Below are positions 19,516 to 30,358 of a stretch of DNA of 50,062 bases, one piece after another. The notes below the pieces were generated by a model. That model saw only the letters and a list, made by a program, of their open reading frames with translations, did not search any database and was not told the origin of the DNA. The position numbers and the translations under genes are program-made. Source of the stretch: Ramicandelaber brevisporus (lineage: Eukaryota > Kickxellomycota > Ramicandelaberales > Ramicandelaberaceae); the NCBI GenBank assembly GCA_025201865.1, contig MU602723.1:22283-72344 (forward strand). The letters run 5' to 3'. The number at the start of each line of letters is the position of its first letter. Position 1 is the first letter of the stretch.

Positions 19516-22497
19516 TTACAATGTGTGAAAGACTTTGCCGATAATTTTATTCAGCTTGGGACGAAGGATCGGCTGTGTGTTGTTTAAGCGCATGACGTCG
19601 GCAACACTCAGCGTGCACACACCATGCAGAGCCAACTGTAAATGGGTGGCATTCACCAGTGCCCACCCGGCCATGTCCACTATAGTACGATACCGGCCAT
19701 CAGTCTGCTGTTTCACCAGTGACAAAATTCTAGCCGCACTGGCACCAGATGATGAACCAGCGGCTGCTGTGGCAAAATGAGAGACCAAATGCGGCACAAT
19801 CACATCGCTGATGACATGGTCACGCTCACCACGGCGTTCGCCAGATGAGCCAGCGCCAGGGATCACAAACGATTTCTTGCACGTTCCAGCAGTACTGGAA
19901 CTGAATCGACATACCCAGCTCGGAACAGCCACGGACGCTGGCTGAGTGGCTGCGCGGAGATGTGTTGAGGTCATGTGAGCAAGCAGCATTGGGAACGACT
20001 TGGTACGGTGGCCGCACATTTTGGCTGGCTCACCGTTCTCTCCAGGGATTATCCAGCTACAAACAGTGTATCGTGGAAGACACGGGGTAATACCCTCGAG
20101 CACGGGGAGCAGCTGCGGGGGAGCATCGGCAGTGGCGCCGGGAATAGATGCATTGCCAATGACGGCGGTTGGGAACACGGCTGTAGCGCACTTGAGCAGC
20201 TTTGTGGCGCGATCGTGCGAATCTGGAGATACATCGTATAAATCACTGTAAGCGCATAGCATCTCTGAGACGGCAATGAAGTCGGTTTTGGCCGATGGAA
20301 CATACAGAGCACGAAGCCATGTGGTCATGCGCTGAATGTCGGGATCTCCGCTGTGATCAATGCTGGGTGCCATCTTGGGAGCAGCTGATCGATTGTGGCC
20401 TGTATTGCTGGCGGCATTGTTGGCTGCAGGCTGGGCAGTTGGATGCTGCAGGTGCAGCAGGCAGATGGTGTTTGTGATTGTGCGGACTATACCGCGCAGG
20501 TCAACACGCACAGCCATGTCCACTACATAGTCCAGCTCTTCGGAAGGTTCGGCACCGGAGACTGACGCTGTGCTGCTACCTGGGGCAACCATCGCAAGAG
20601 CTGGTGTCTGCTGTTGTTGTTGCTGTTGCTGTTGAATCGTGGCTGGCGTTGCTGGATGAAGCCGAGTGCTGGCTGGACCAGAGCTAACGTGAGTAGCACC
20701 ACCACCACCACCAGGTTGATTGTGCGAGAGTTCAACAAGCTCGTGAAGCGTTTCGAAGAGGACGGCCAGCAGCTGGAGCACAGCTTGAGTCATTTCAATC
20801 TCAGGCACCATCAGAAGCTCATTCAAGCGGTCAATCACATGCTGTTTGCAGAGCAGCCCAATATCAACCACTTCAACAGCCAAGTATACTGTTAGAGAAG
20901 CCAACACGCTCTCAATAACCGCCCGATCTGACGATGTAATCAGCAGTGCAACCAGCTTGGCAGGAACATCTTCTGAAAGACCAGAGAGATAGTCATAATA
21001 CACTGGTGCACCTTTGGTGCCAGCTGGTGGGAATGAAAGCTGCTCACCGTGGACTACAGCCACAGCTTCAACGATATCGAGCGCAGCTTGACGGAGCTCG
21101 ACGATGTGGGTAGCCTGCAGGCCAAGCAAGTCGTCATCCATCAACCCAAGTTTCACAATCTCACTGGTGATCAAATGCTGGGCAACACTGGTACTGCTGT
21201 TCTTCAACATGGAAAAGTTGCGGACAATGGCAACCATGTGCAAGAGTCGCTCAATCTGGTTGCGACGCTGAGCAATCTCTGACCATGAAAAGTGCAACTT
21301 CTTGCTCAAAATGGTGCTGCTGGCTGCTGTTGATTCATCCGACATGAGAGCCGCCGAGACTGCCTCGTACTCCACTGCGGTTGCCTGCGCTGAGCGCCAC
21401 AAATCATCGCGCACTTCCTCGAACACAAACAGCAGAGCGTTCAACACATCACCTGGAATACGGCCAACATCGTACTGAGGCTTTGCTGGATCGAGATGGC
21501 GAGAAATGTACAAGAGAGTCGCCAACGCCCAGTCAATCTCGTTTGGCAGCATCGAGCGCAATGAAAGAGCCAGGCGCTCAGTGTCAAGAATGTGATCGTC
21601 AAAGAGCAATGTGCCGTAGCCTGGATTGGCAGAGGTAGCAGCAGTCTGAGCCGCAGCGACGATCGAGTTTGATGGCAGGCTGCCAGTAGTAAGTAAACGA
21701 CGATTAGATGCCGCGCTGGCTGCTGTATTTGCTCCTGCTGTTGCTGTCGTCGCCGATGCATGTGGTACTGCTTGAGCAGCCCCGTTGGCTGTACCAAACT
21801 GGGCAGAGGTTGGTGAAGTTGGTGAAGTTGGTAACGGAATCATGATTGGCGGCATGGAAGACATTGGGACCATTGGTAGCACGTCATTAGCAAGCGCAGC
21901 ATTCAGGGCAGGTGTGTGAGCGTCGATATCCATGGCCATCGCACCAGGTGGAATTGATGTATGCGGAGTCAATGCTCCGTATGGAGTTGCCTCTGTCGTC
22001 TCGTCGCCACCTTCATCAAATGAGTTGTTAATCATTGCTTTGGCTCCAGCACTCTCCAAATACTCTGCACGCGAACGCGGCGGACGACCCAGTGCAACCT
22101 CGAACTCATAGTCCACCAGACACCGCTGGTAGCATCGCTTGACCAGATACGCGCGATTGGTACACGTATCGGCCAGTTCAAACGTATCGGCGATGGCTCG
22201 CCAAAGGCGCTTTTCCGTGACAACCTCATACCCACCATGACTGCGGACGCGCTGATACAGCGTGTACAAGTCCATCAGGTGGCCGCCAAACATGGGCTCT
22301 GGTGTGTAGAGCGGTGTCTTTGCAGGGCAGCCTTCGTTTGTGTTGCGGCGATCGTGGAACCGATTGAGCTCGGCGATGAACTGGTTGTACTCGGGCGTGC
22401 GCGCAATCGGATCAATCACCTGGGCTCGCAAGCTGCCAGTACCAGGCGTGCTTGCACCGCCACTGCCAAACGCTGACAGAGTTCCGCTGCCCGACAT
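19516..22497 (-). CDS. RSC9: ARID-domain SWI/SNF subunit (RSC9 / ARID2-like)
   Basis: The protein has 993 residues from the ATG at 22497 (MSGSGTLSAFG). The frame extends to a TTG at 22539, which is not a likely start. The ARID DNA-binding domain lies at about residues 45-135, with FIAELNRFHDRRN, DLYTLYQRVRSHGGYEVVTEK and WRAIADTF. A long helical region follows, resembling the armadillo-like repeats of Rsc9 and ARID2/BAF200, broken by Ala/Thr/Ser and a Gln run. Near the C-terminus there are Cys/His segments (CSWIIPGENGEPAKMCGHR...HMTSTH and WVCRFSSSTAGTCKKSF) like paired C2H2 fingers, which recalls ARID2. Rsc9 and ARID2 are signature subunits of RSC/PBAF remodellers. The exact orthology to RSC9 is an inference. 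The neighbouring kynureninase is on the same strand, 94 bp away. Confidence 0.82.
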   Translation of the reverse strand: MSGSGTLSAFGSGGASTPGTGSLRAQVIDPIARTPEYNQFIAELNRFHDRRNTNEGCPAKTPLYTPEPMFGGHLMDLYTLYQRVRSHGGYEVVTEKRLWRAIADTFELADTCTNRAYLVKRCYQRCLVDYEFEVALGRPPRSRAEYLESAGAKAMINNSFDEGGDETTEATPYGALTPHTSIPPGAMAMDIDAHTPALNAALANDVLPMVPMSSMPPIMIPLPTSPTSPTSAQFGTANGAAQAVPHASATTATAGANTAASAASNRRLLTTGSLPSNSIVAAAQTAATSANPGYGTLLFDDHILDTERLALSLRSMLPNEIDWALATLLYISRHLDPAKPQYDVGRIPGDVLNALLFVFEEVRDDLWRSAQATAVEYEAVSAALMSDESTAASSTILSKKLHFSWSEIAQRRNQIERLLHMVAIVRNFSMLKNSSTSVAQHLITSEIVKLGLMDDDLLGLQATHIVELRQAALDIVEAVAVVHGEQLSFPPAGTKGAPVYYDYLSGLSEDVPAKLVALLITSSDRAVIESVLASLTVYLAVEVVDIGLLCKQHVIDRLNELLMVPEIEMTQAVLQLLAVLFETLHELVELSHNQPGGGGGATHVSSGPASTRLHPATPATIQQQQQQQQQTPALAMVAPGSSTASVSGAEPSEELDYVVDMAVRVDLRGIVRTITNTICLLHLQHPTAQPAANNAASNTGHNRSAAPKMAPSIDHSGDPDIQRMTTWLRALYVPSAKTDFIAVSEMLCAYSDLYDVSPDSHDRATKLLKCATAVFPTAVIGNASIPGATADAPPQLLPVLEGITPCLPRYTVCSWIIPGENGEPAKMCGHRTKSFPMLLAHMTSTHLRAATQPASVAVPSWVCRFSSSTAGTCKKSFVIPGAGSSGERRGERDHVISDVIVPHLVSHFATAAAGSSSGASAARILSLVKQQTDGRYRTIVDMAGWALVNATHLQLALHGVCTLSVADVMRLNNTQPILRPKLNKIIGKVFHTL

Positions 22498-22591
22498 TAG
22501 CACCAACCTTTTCAAAGTATAAGTCAAAGAATAAGTCAAAGAAGAAAAAAAAAAACAAAGCAGTTATTTGGATGAATTTCTGGCTGGAAAA

Positions 22592-24049
22592 TTAAAACTC
22601 TGCGAGGACACTGTGGAGGATGTCAACAAAGCGATGGACATCGGCGAAGGAGTTGTACAGGGGGACAGGAGCAACACGGATGCAATCCGGCTCGCGTTTG
22701 TCGCAAATCACGCCGTTGGCTTCGAGAGCAGCAAAGACCTTGGCGCACAATCCAGGGACCAGGATGGAGATCTGGCAGCCACGCTGGGCTGGATCGCGCG
22801 GCGTCATGTAGGAAATGCGGGATCCAGCAGAGCCTTCAGCAGCCTTGGTCTTGATGTTGTCAAGCAGCAGCTGCAAGTATCCAGTCAGGAGAAGCGACTT
22901 GGCGCGGAGAGCATGCATATCCGTCTTGGCGTACACTTCCAGACTGCCCAGCAGGGAAACCGTGGCCAGAACCGAAGGGTTGGACAGCTGGTAAACGGCA
23001 GCTCCTGGAGACTCGACGAGCTTGTTGTCCATAAGGAAGCGCGTGTTCTTGTCGTGGCTCCACCAGCCAGCAAAGCGTGGACGAGGACGGCCATCCTCCA
23101 ACTTTGGAGCATCTTTGCCAAGGTGGCGCTCGTGAACAAAGAGACCAGCAATTCCACCGGGACCAGAGTTCAAGTACTTGTACGAGCACCAGCACGCAAA
23201 GTCAACGTTCCAGTCGTGCAGCTGGACTGGCACATTGCCAGCAGCATGAGCCAAATCAAACCCAACAATGCAGCCTTGCTCCTGGCCAGCCTTGGTGATC
23301 GTGGGGATATCAAAGTACTGGCCAGTATAGTACTGCACGCCGCTAAACATGACCAGCGCAATACTCTCGCCTTCACGCTCGATTGCTGCCAGGATATCCT
23401 CGGTGCGCAATGTAAACTCACCGGCACGTGGCTCCAAAAGAATCATTGCGTCAGCAGGGTCATATCCATGGAATCGAATCTGAGACTCAATCGCATAATG
23501 GTCGGATGGGAATGCCTTGGCCTCCAGCATAATCTTGAACCGCTTAGGGGTTGGAGTATAGAACGACACCATCAGCATGTGCAGGTTAGCAGTCAGCGTG
23601 CCCATCACTGCAACTTCGTGAGCGGAAGCGCCTACCAGGCGAGCGGATAGACCCACAACGGTCTCATCAATGGTCACCCATGGGCGGCTGTGCGGATGCG
23701 GGTCGTGATGGCCCATAACACCCCGCGAGCCCCACACATCCAGCTCTTCATTGACACGCTCGCGAGACCGCTTTGGCAGCAATCCAAGAGAGTTGCCGCA
23801 CAGATAAATGCAAGGCTGCTCCTTGCTTGCGCTATCAGCAGCATCCGGAGTGCTTGAAGAGAGGTGCAAGGTGACTTGAGCCACAGTCGGAATGCTGAAC
23901 TCGGAGCGCAGATTAGCAAGCGGATCGCGCGCGTCCAGGAACTGGGCAAACGCAACGTCGCTGACGGAGCAGTTGGCAGTCTGCGCCAGCTCAGTCAGCT
24001 GGGCAGTGACTTCGGCGGCAGTGGGTGAAGTTGCAGTAGCTTTGCTCAT
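22592..24049 (-). CDS. BNA5: Kynureninase (L-kynurenine hydrolase)
   Basis: The protein has 485 residues from MSKATATSPTAAE. It is a pyridoxal-phosphate enzyme that cleaves 3-hydroxykynurenine to 3-hydroxyanthranilate and alanine in de novo NAD synthesis from tryptophan. Conserved blocks are YLCGNSLGLLPKRSRE at 82-97, WGSRGVMGHHDPHPHSRPW at 106-124, FDLAHAAGNVP at 264-274 with the cofactor-binding Asp and His, and CWCSYKYLNSGPGG at 286-299 with the Schiff-base Lys291. FAGWWSH appears downstream. Length matches the family (about 450-480). The frame continues upstream to 24241, but that part is hydrophobic T/F-rich sequence over a poly-A tract and is read as leader. It was noted that the + strand also has a 360-codon open frame here, treated as a shadow. 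Confidence 0.95.
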   Translation of the reverse strand: MSKATATSPTAAEVTAQLTELAQTANCSVSDVAFAQFLDARDPLANLRSEFSIPTVAQVTLHLSSSTPDAADSASKEQPCIYLCGNSLGLLPKRSRERVNEELDVWGSRGVMGHHDPHPHSRPWVTIDETVVGLSARLVGASAHEVAVMGTLTANLHMLMVSFYTPTPKRFKIMLEAKAFPSDHYAIESQIRFHGYDPADAMILLEPRAGEFTLRTEDILAAIEREGESIALVMFSGVQYYTGQYFDIPTITKAGQEQGCIVGFDLAHAAGNVPVQLHDWNVDFACWCSYKYLNSGPGGIAGLFVHERHLGKDAPKLEDGRPRPRFAGWWSHDKNTRFLMDNKLVESPGAAVYQLSNPSVLATVSLLGSLEVYAKTDMHALRAKSLLLTGYLQLLLDNIKTKAAEGSAGSRISYMTPRDPAQRGCQISILVPGLCAKVFAALEANGVICDKREPDCIRVAPVPLYNSFADVHRFVDILHSVLAEF

Positions 24050-24356
24050 CTTGTACAAGCCGATAGGGAGAAGGAAAAAAAAAAACCAGTGTGGGAAAAT
24101 CAGTGTAAGAGGCAGGCCTAATTCCGACAAACGGATGATAGAAAGTGAGCGCGGATTTTGAGACTGGCTCCGCTTGGTTCGCAGTGGAGTTGGCATCTCC
24201 ACTAGTGTCAACTCAGTCACTAAAGTCATTACTATCAACACATGTTCTTTTAATTATTGATTCTCATTCAAGACTTTTTGCTAAAAGTCGATTATCTGCA
24301 TAAAAGTATTAAACAAAAAATTAACAAGATGATGTGGCACGCAACCGGCAATCAGA

Positions 24357-24393
24357 CTCGGCTTCTCGGCTGTTCGGCTGCTCGGCTGCTCGG
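24357..24393. repeat. 8-bp tandem repeat, unit CTCGGCTG
   Basis: The bases read CTCGGCTT, CTCGGCTG, TTCGGCTG, CTCGGCTG and CTCGG in direct succession, giving about 4.6 copies with two single-base changes. Confidence 0.9.
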
Positions 24394-24481
24394 AGCGACC
24401 AACGTCACGATTCGGGATGTCGCCTCAAACGAAAAAAAAAAACAATTTGAAGAGAAACGATCTACATTGCAGCTGCAGCTG

Positions 24482-24482
24482 C

Positions 24483-24523
<41 letters not shown>
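24482..24523. repeat. CAA microsatellite, 14 copies
   Basis: Fourteen perfect CAA units follow a CAGCTG-rich palindromic stretch. It would encode poly-Gln or poly-Asn in one strand and poly-Cys in the other, and no real gene appears to contain it. Confidence 0.95.
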
Positions 24524-24525
<2 letters not shown>

Positions 24526-25078
24526 GTGTACATGTGTGCCACGCCGAATCGATAGATACCAGTCACTTTCCACTCCCATTCTTCTCCCTTCCCTCAAAGA
24601 TTATACGTGAATGATAACCATTGTTGTTGTTTTTAAACTTGCTTAATTACCCAAAAAGAAATGTTGTAGCAAGACCACTATCATCGTCACCGGTCTCTCC
24701 AGCTATCATATTGCAATTATTTTTGGATCATTCCGAGAAAAGGTGAATTGGGCGGCTGTTTGGGCATGCAGAGTGAGCCACTGTTGGCGTCACAATTTTT
24801 GTTTTTTTTTTACGAAAGGTTGACGATGACGATGATTGTCATTTGACTTTTTTAGTAGGGGAGAGGAAGAGGCTTTGATAGGGACAATGAAGCGTAACAA
24901 CAGCTGACGCGCATGTTTTGTTTTTTCTTCGTTATACATGCATTCGGAATGCTGGGCAAATTGGGATAGTAACCTGGCGCGTGCGTGGATGAATGTTTGC
25001 TTTTTGGCACACACGCTTGCATGTTTGCAAGTGTGCTCTGTCTGGTGCCTCAAACACTCGTCACGCGCTCACTGTTCC

Positions 25079-25109
25079 CTCCCTCTCTCTCTCTCTCTGT
25101 TACCATATG

Positions 25110-25138
<29 letters not shown>
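25079..25138. repeat. CT dinucleotide microsatellite in two blocks
   Basis: Two CT runs are separated by a short TGTTACCATATG interruption. Further short CT-rich tracts occur downstream to about 25860. Confidence 0.95.
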
Positions 25139-25140
<2 letters not shown>

Positions 25141-26188
25141 TGTATGACTCTCTCAGCCATGAGTTTAGAGAGAAAGGGTTGACTGTTGAGCTCGCCATGC
25201 CGTAACTCGCCCCCAATGGAGCGTATACACTGTATTCCTCGTATCAGTCAGCACAAAAATTCTGTATTGTGCCTATCTCTCTTCACTCATACATTCCGGC
25301 ACATATGAACTTCAAAGCTGATGTTTTTCTTCCTTTTCTTCTAATTATCATTCTCCCAGTCCAATCCACCAGTCTAACTCTCAACCTCCTCCTCTCCCTC
25401 TCTCTCATACTCTCTCTCTCCAACGTTTTTTCTTCTACTTATTTTTTTCATTGCGGGTTGTTGCCGCAGCTCTTTCAGTGGTTGCTGCCGCCAGCTTTAG
25501 GTATAGTTGCTGCATTTTTGGACTCGTCCACCTTTCCGCTTGCCGTCCCTCCCCCCAGCCAGCAACCGAATCTGCTACTCATTCTTCACAGTCTTGCATT
25601 CACTCTCGATTTTATACATTTTCAAACTTGATACACACACACACGCGGCCTTATAGATAGAGAGATACAAGGGTGGGGGAAACGTTGACTATAGCGTGAT
25701 ACTACTACGTACATTTCAAATTTGCTAATGACCCGATCCCTCCCACTCTACTCCACTCTTAATGCTTATTAGCGAACGTTTATAAACCAACTCGTATACT
25801 CTCTTTGTTCACCCAGCTGCTCTCTCTTACTCTTTCTCTCTCCTTTTCTCTCTCTCTTTTTTCTTTTTGTACACTGCTTCACATACCCCTGTCAACCTTT
25901 TATTTCACACACAGGCAGCAATAGACTCACACCAGCGGAGGCTTCAACTCAAACGTCACCCAATTCTGCCCCCTCCACCATACCTATTGTTTGTTTTTTC
26001 TTTGACTTTTTCGCTGTTCTACGCCATTGTGCACATTGTACCTTGCTTGCTGCTTGCACTAAGCATACTGTTTTGTTTTTAGTACTATTTTTTCTTTACA
26101 TCCAGCTCACTAATCCATTCCTACTTCCTGCACGTGCTCACCTTGACTTCGATCGTGCCTTCATTTTTTAGAGCTAGTCTAAAAAAGA

Positions 26189-26426
26189 ATGAAGCATTTA
26201 TTCAACCCATCGCCGAAGCCACCGCAGCAGCACCAGCAGCACCATCTTCACCAGCATTCCTCGCAACCTGCACAAACAGGAGGCGTTGCACAAACATCTC
26301 CACTTCTCTCATCGCCTGTTGTTGCCAACCCAATGTCGTTTCACAACGCCAGTCACTTTCCATACAGCAGCGGCATATACCAGCAACAGCCACAGAATCA
26401 GATGCAAGTTCCCACAGCTTATTCAG

Positions 26427-26466
<40 letters not shown>

Positions 26467-28633
26467 GGCTGCGGCGGCGGCGACACAGCAACAGCTGTCG
26501 ATGCAGTATGCACGCTCTCCGCTCAGCTTACACAGCCACCAGCAACACAACATGCTCGTGTCACCATTTTCGCCAGCGCTTCACCAGCAGCAACAACAGC
26601 CACAGCAACAACAGCTATCCTCTGATGTTCCTGTCAGTGAAGAAGAGGAAGGAACCGAAATGACTGTGGGAGCGTTCCGTTCTCTCACTGCCAGTATTCC
26701 TCCAACAGCAACGTCAATGACTGACTCTTATACAACAGCGAACGGCATTGTCATTGGTGGTAATGGCAGGGATGATACTGGCGGCGATGGAGACAGTCCT
26801 ATAATCGCCATTCGCGGTGGAGCGACACAAGGAGGCAACACAACAGCAACAGCAACGACAAACAGAGGCAGACACGTTTCCTCTTTATTGTCGCATCGTC
26901 GCGTGCAGTCGAGTCAATTCCATGTCTTCCCATCTGTCTCCTCCTCTTCTACAGCCGCCACTTCAACTGCACGAACCGCAGTCACATCAAGTGGTGCTGC
27001 AGCAGTTGCTTCATCTGCCACTGCCACCAATATGCATGGCACTTCACCAGCAACTTTGGCAGCACACCGCATGAATAACACCACCAGTAGTACCACCACT
27101 GCCACCACCACCACTGCCAACGGCAACAACAGTGCAACCAGTCAAGCCCGTCTTGCTGTTCTGGCCAACCCCAACAGCTCTCATACTGGTGCGCTCAGCG
27201 CTGCAATGGCATCTTCCGCAATAGCCACAGCCGCAGCCATTGCCGCCTCTTTGCCTCCTGGCGGTGAAATCGCCTATGCCACCGATTCGTCTGGCCGCAA
27301 GAAGAAGCACATCTGCCCACAATGCGGCAAGGGCTTCAGCAGACCAAGTGCCTTGATTTCGCACTGCCACACGCACACTGGCGAGCGTCCATTCAAGTGT
27401 GATCTCAGGACGTGCGATAGTCGGTTTGCACTGCGCAGCAACATGCGTCGCCATGTTAAGACCCACATTAGACGGCTTGAGCGAGAAGGTGTGGATTGGA
27501 CAAAGGAGCTGGACCCGGAGGATCTTGAGAACATTGTCAGCTCGGGATTGGATCTCACCCCGCGCCGTCGTCGTCGTAATACTAGTGCCACCGCCATGAA
27601 CCGATATCTTGAGGATGACGATGAGGAAGAGGATGATGGCGGCTCCCGTGATGACGAGGATGCTGATGGTGAGGAGGACATTGCATTCATGGTGTCTCCA
27701 ATTGAAGAAGTCCACCATCAGGATGCTTCTCAGGTTGAGCCGCTCTCACCCATCGATATCAAGCCGATTCTCGCTCCATCCAATGACAGCCAGCCTGATT
27801 TCACCACTTCAATCCAGGTCAACCATGCTGCCTGGCCGCCCATCTCACTGGTTTCGTCGTCTCCGCTTTCTCCAAACTCCATGCTTAGTGTTCCAAGCCG
27901 TAGTATCACGGTTGCCTCCGGTGGTCCGCCCAAGACTCCTCTCATTCCATCATCCATCTTCTCCAACACTAACATTCAACATCAGCCAGCGCAGTCGTTG
28001 CCACACAGCTTGCCACAGCTTTTGATCCCGAGCTCGCTACCTGCCCACTTTGGAATGTCTGGAATGGGTCTCACTATGCTCAAAGCCATGCCTTCCATTG
28101 GAATGTCGCTTGCTACTGACATGACTTCTCACTCTCAGCAGCAGCAACAGCAGCAGATGACGTCGCCGTTTGCATCACTGCTGACTCCGCCAATTAGTTC
28201 GATTCTCGCACCTAATGTGGCATTCTCTGGAAGTGAGGATCCACTGTCTGTCACCTCAGCTGACAGTAACATAGGAAGCAGTAACAATAGTACTGGCAAC
28301 TTACTCATAGGTACTCGTCTCCCGTTGTGTGGCAATGCTGCTTCAGCCAGCAGTGGCTTGTTATTGGCTGACACCACTCTCAACTGCGGTACGAACCAAG
28401 CCGATGCCATTCAGCATGGTACTCGCAATTTGCTCAACTTCTTCAACCTGGTTGGTGGTATCAACTCCAATCTGCCTGACTCCGGACCGTCCTTAAGTAT
28501 GAGTAACACTGCCGGTGCTGGTTTACAGAGCGGAAACAGCTCGAGCAGCAATCTTCTCATGCCGCTGTCGATGGACACGAGAGATTTTGTGGCGCCTCTT
28601 GACTTTGATGATAGTCAGGATGGCTTCATCTAA
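26189..28633 (+). CDS. C2H2 zinc-finger transcription factor
   Basis: The protein has 814 residues. Two adjacent C2H2 fingers lie at about residues 373-428: HICPQCGKGFSRPSALISH.H.H, a TGERPF linker, then FKCDLRTCDSRFALRSNMRRHVKTH. The RPSAL...SNMRRH pattern is common in fungal two-finger regulators. Directly after the fingers come a basic RRRRR segment and an acidic run (DDDEEEDDGGSRDDED), a plausible activation region. The rest is low complexity: poly-Ala and Gln near the N-terminus (residues about 80-105), Thr/Ala/Ser tracts and a Gln run near residue 650. The start has A at -3 and is the first ATG after a T-rich leader. No specific ortholog is recognised. The 2-kb upstream region is the longest gene-free stretch here, as is common for regulators. 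Confidence 0.85.
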
Positions 28634-28972
28634 TCGATCCTTCTCTTCAACCATTACCAATTTTTTTTTTTACTTTTTACTTTTCCCATTTCGACATGTA
28701 TTCTCACTTTATTTTTATCATCATCATCATCATCACATTGCAGACACACTGATAAACTTACTCACTTTGCTCAACATGTACTTGTCATACTCCCCTTACT
28801 CAATCAATCATTTCACATTTTGTAAACTTTAACTTGGTAACTCTTTTCATCATTTTCATCATTTTCATCAGTTTATTCCCTCCCCATATTTCCACTTATT
28901 CTTTTTAGTTTGCTTTTCAACGTCAACATTCAGTTATATAATCGGAAAGTTTTAAAAGAAAAAGCCTAGTAG
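28634..28972. other. Convergent intergenic region with TTTTCATCA repeats
   Basis: About 340 bases lie between convergent stops. It is T-rich, with a CAT run near 28720-28735 and three perfect copies of the 9-mer TTTTCATCA at 28844-28870. I see no gene. Confidence 0.5.
28844..28870. repeat. 9-bp tandem repeat TTTTCATCA, three copies
   Basis: Three identical 9-mers follow each other without gaps in the shared 3' region of the C2H2 factor and TMS1. Confidence 0.9.
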
Positions 28973-30358
28973 TTAGACCCATTCGCGGTCGGGAAGCATG
29001 ATTGGAGCGACAAGGGTCCATGCATACAAAATGAATGACAACCACCCTGAAATGATCTTGACCCAAACCGCCGCCATTGACCGGCCAATAATGTATGTAT
29101 CGCCTGAGCGCTGATCAATGCTGTTCCAGTTGGTCAGCAGCATGGCAACATACATGGTCGCCAGTAAGAACACAATGTGGAAGAAGGAGTAATCGTACGC
29201 GACAGATTCACGCTCGTCATCAAATTTATGGCGAGCTGGAGAGTGCTCGTCGTCGTTATCGGAGTCGAGGACCGAGGGCGGGAGTGCACCGCTTTCAACA
29301 GCAGCACGAAGAGCGTCCGTCGAGGATGATGAAGCGGAGGTGCCTGGGATGTAGTCAGAGTGTGTGAGAAGAGCATCTGAACGAGATGCTGCGCGAGTGG
29401 TAGAATACGCAATGGCAACAATTGTGAAAATGGCGCCGATAGCCACTGTGGTGGTGCGAGAGGAAGAATTGCTTGCCAGTGGATTGCACTGGGCGGTTTG
29501 TTCGGTGGTTGGGAGGCCGACAATTGCGCTTGCGACCAAGTATGTGGCGTAAATGACGACAATGCCTGATTGAGCCAGTCCAGACCGAGAGTTTTCTTCC
29601 TGGATGCGTGGGTGGATGGCAAGAACCGACAGAGCCACCGCAGCAATAACGTTGATGGTAACAAAGAATTGGTTCAGTCCGCAGCCCTGGCCACCCGCAT
29701 ACACATACAGCAACACAGTCATCACAATAGTCGCCAAGTAGGAGCCGGCCGTCGTTGCAATGATTGCCGACACCCACAGACGCGGATTGCTGCCGGCCTC
29801 CGCATTTTCGATACAGGTCTCACTCCACGAGTGTGCAAAATCAACCAAAAGCACGAGCTGAATGATGATGAAAACGCCGGCACCCAACAGTGCAACTCTG
29901 TTTGCCCAAAACACAAAGAATCCGTTTGGAATGAAGAACGAAATGCCGACAAGCAGCATCCAGGCTGCAATCTTGGGTCCCCACCATCCATTCTGCAGGC
30001 CAGCGCGCGGATGCGTGCTTGACTCTACACCTCTTACCAGCAGCGCCATGACAGCATGGAACACTGACAGCGCGAAGCATAGTCTGTGCAGCGCCAAGAC
30101 TCCATAGCACTCCCCGTCGCCGTCTTCGGCGCAGCGCAGTTTCAAGTAGCCCCAGGTCAGACTGCCAAGCCATTCGTCTGCCCAATCACTCAGCATGAGC
30201 CAGGCTAGCACAGAGTTTGCAAAGAAGAGTGCAGCATACGCGAGACGAGTTGATGTCGAGGCTGCGAGGTTGAAGGCGCCGAGAGCGCACTGGCAGGCGG
30301 CCGCTGAACAACAAGAGACCAGCTGGCCGCCTATGCATGAGGCGATCCAGAACAGCAT
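28973..30358 (-). CDS. TMS1: TMS1/Serinc family multi-pass membrane protein
   Basis: The protein has 461 residues with about ten or eleven hydrophobic spans. The N-terminal SCCSAAACQCALGAFN followed by STSTRLAYAALFFANSVLAWLML is the Serinc hallmark. Other conserved blocks are LALHRLCFALSVFHAVMALL, the FFIPNGFFVFWANRVALLGAGVFIIIQLVLLVDFAHSW segment and a C-terminal YDYSFFHIVFLLATMYVAMLLTNW. Between the last spans lies a cytosolic loop with an acidic DSDNDDEHSPARHKFDDE stretch. Serinc/TMS1 proteins sit in the plasma membrane or vacuole. Roles in serine incorporation into lipids and in lipid scrambling have been reported, and the yeast protein is poorly characterised. Length matches the family (about 450-470). 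Confidence 0.95.
   Translation of the reverse strand: MLFWIASCIGGQLVSCCSAAACQCALGAFNLAASTSTRLAYAALFFANSVLAWLMLSDWADEWLGSLTWGYLKLRCAEDGDGECYGVLALHRLCFALSVFHAVMALLVRGVESSTHPRAGLQNGWWGPKIAAWMLLVGISFFIPNGFFVFWANRVALLGAGVFIIIQLVLLVDFAHSWSETCIENAEAGSNPRLWVSAIIATTAGSYLATIVMTVLLYVYAGGQGCGLNQFFVTINVIAAVALSVLAIHPRIQEENSRSGLAQSGIVVIYATYLVASAIVGLPTTEQTAQCNPLASNSSSRTTTVAIGAIFTIVAIAYSTTRAASRSDALLTHSDYIPGTSASSSSTDALRAAVESGALPPSVLDSDNDDEHSPARHKFDDERESVAYDYSFFHIVFLLATMYVAMLLTNWNSIDQRSGDTYIIGRSMAAVWVKIISGWLSFILYAWTLVAPIMLPDREWV

Larger units (their letters stand above)
24050..26188. other. Long repeat-rich intergenic region upstream of the C2H2 factor
   Basis: These 2.1 kb have no supportable gene. They hold the promoter of kynureninase at the left and, at the right, the leader and promoter of the C2H2 gene. 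Contents include an 8-bp tandem array (24357-24393), a CAA run (24482-24523), CT microsatellites (25079-25138 and weaker ones near 25380-25430 and 25820-25860) and a T/C-rich tract up to the start at 26189. Open frames here are low-complexity Ser/Leu translations of CT repeats. A 5' untranslated intron ending at a TTTTTAG near 26170 is possible but not shown. Confidence 0.5.

Noticed and set aside
22498-22539. Longer N-terminus of the ARID protein
   Set aside because: It would need a TTG start at 22539; the ATG at 22497 is sufficient.
22568-23650. 360-codon + strand open frame inside kynureninase
   Set aside because: It lies wholly antisense to a well-conserved enzyme gene, lacks recognisable motifs and is explained by codon bias of the true gene.
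24257-24610. Frame with a long poly-Gln tract over the CAA repeat
   Set aside because: Apart from the repeat it has no conserved sequence. It lies in a gene-free region and reads as chance translation.
27044-27718. 224-codon minus-strand frame opposite the zinc fingers
   Set aside because: The opposite strand encodes clear C2H2 fingers; this frame has no family features.
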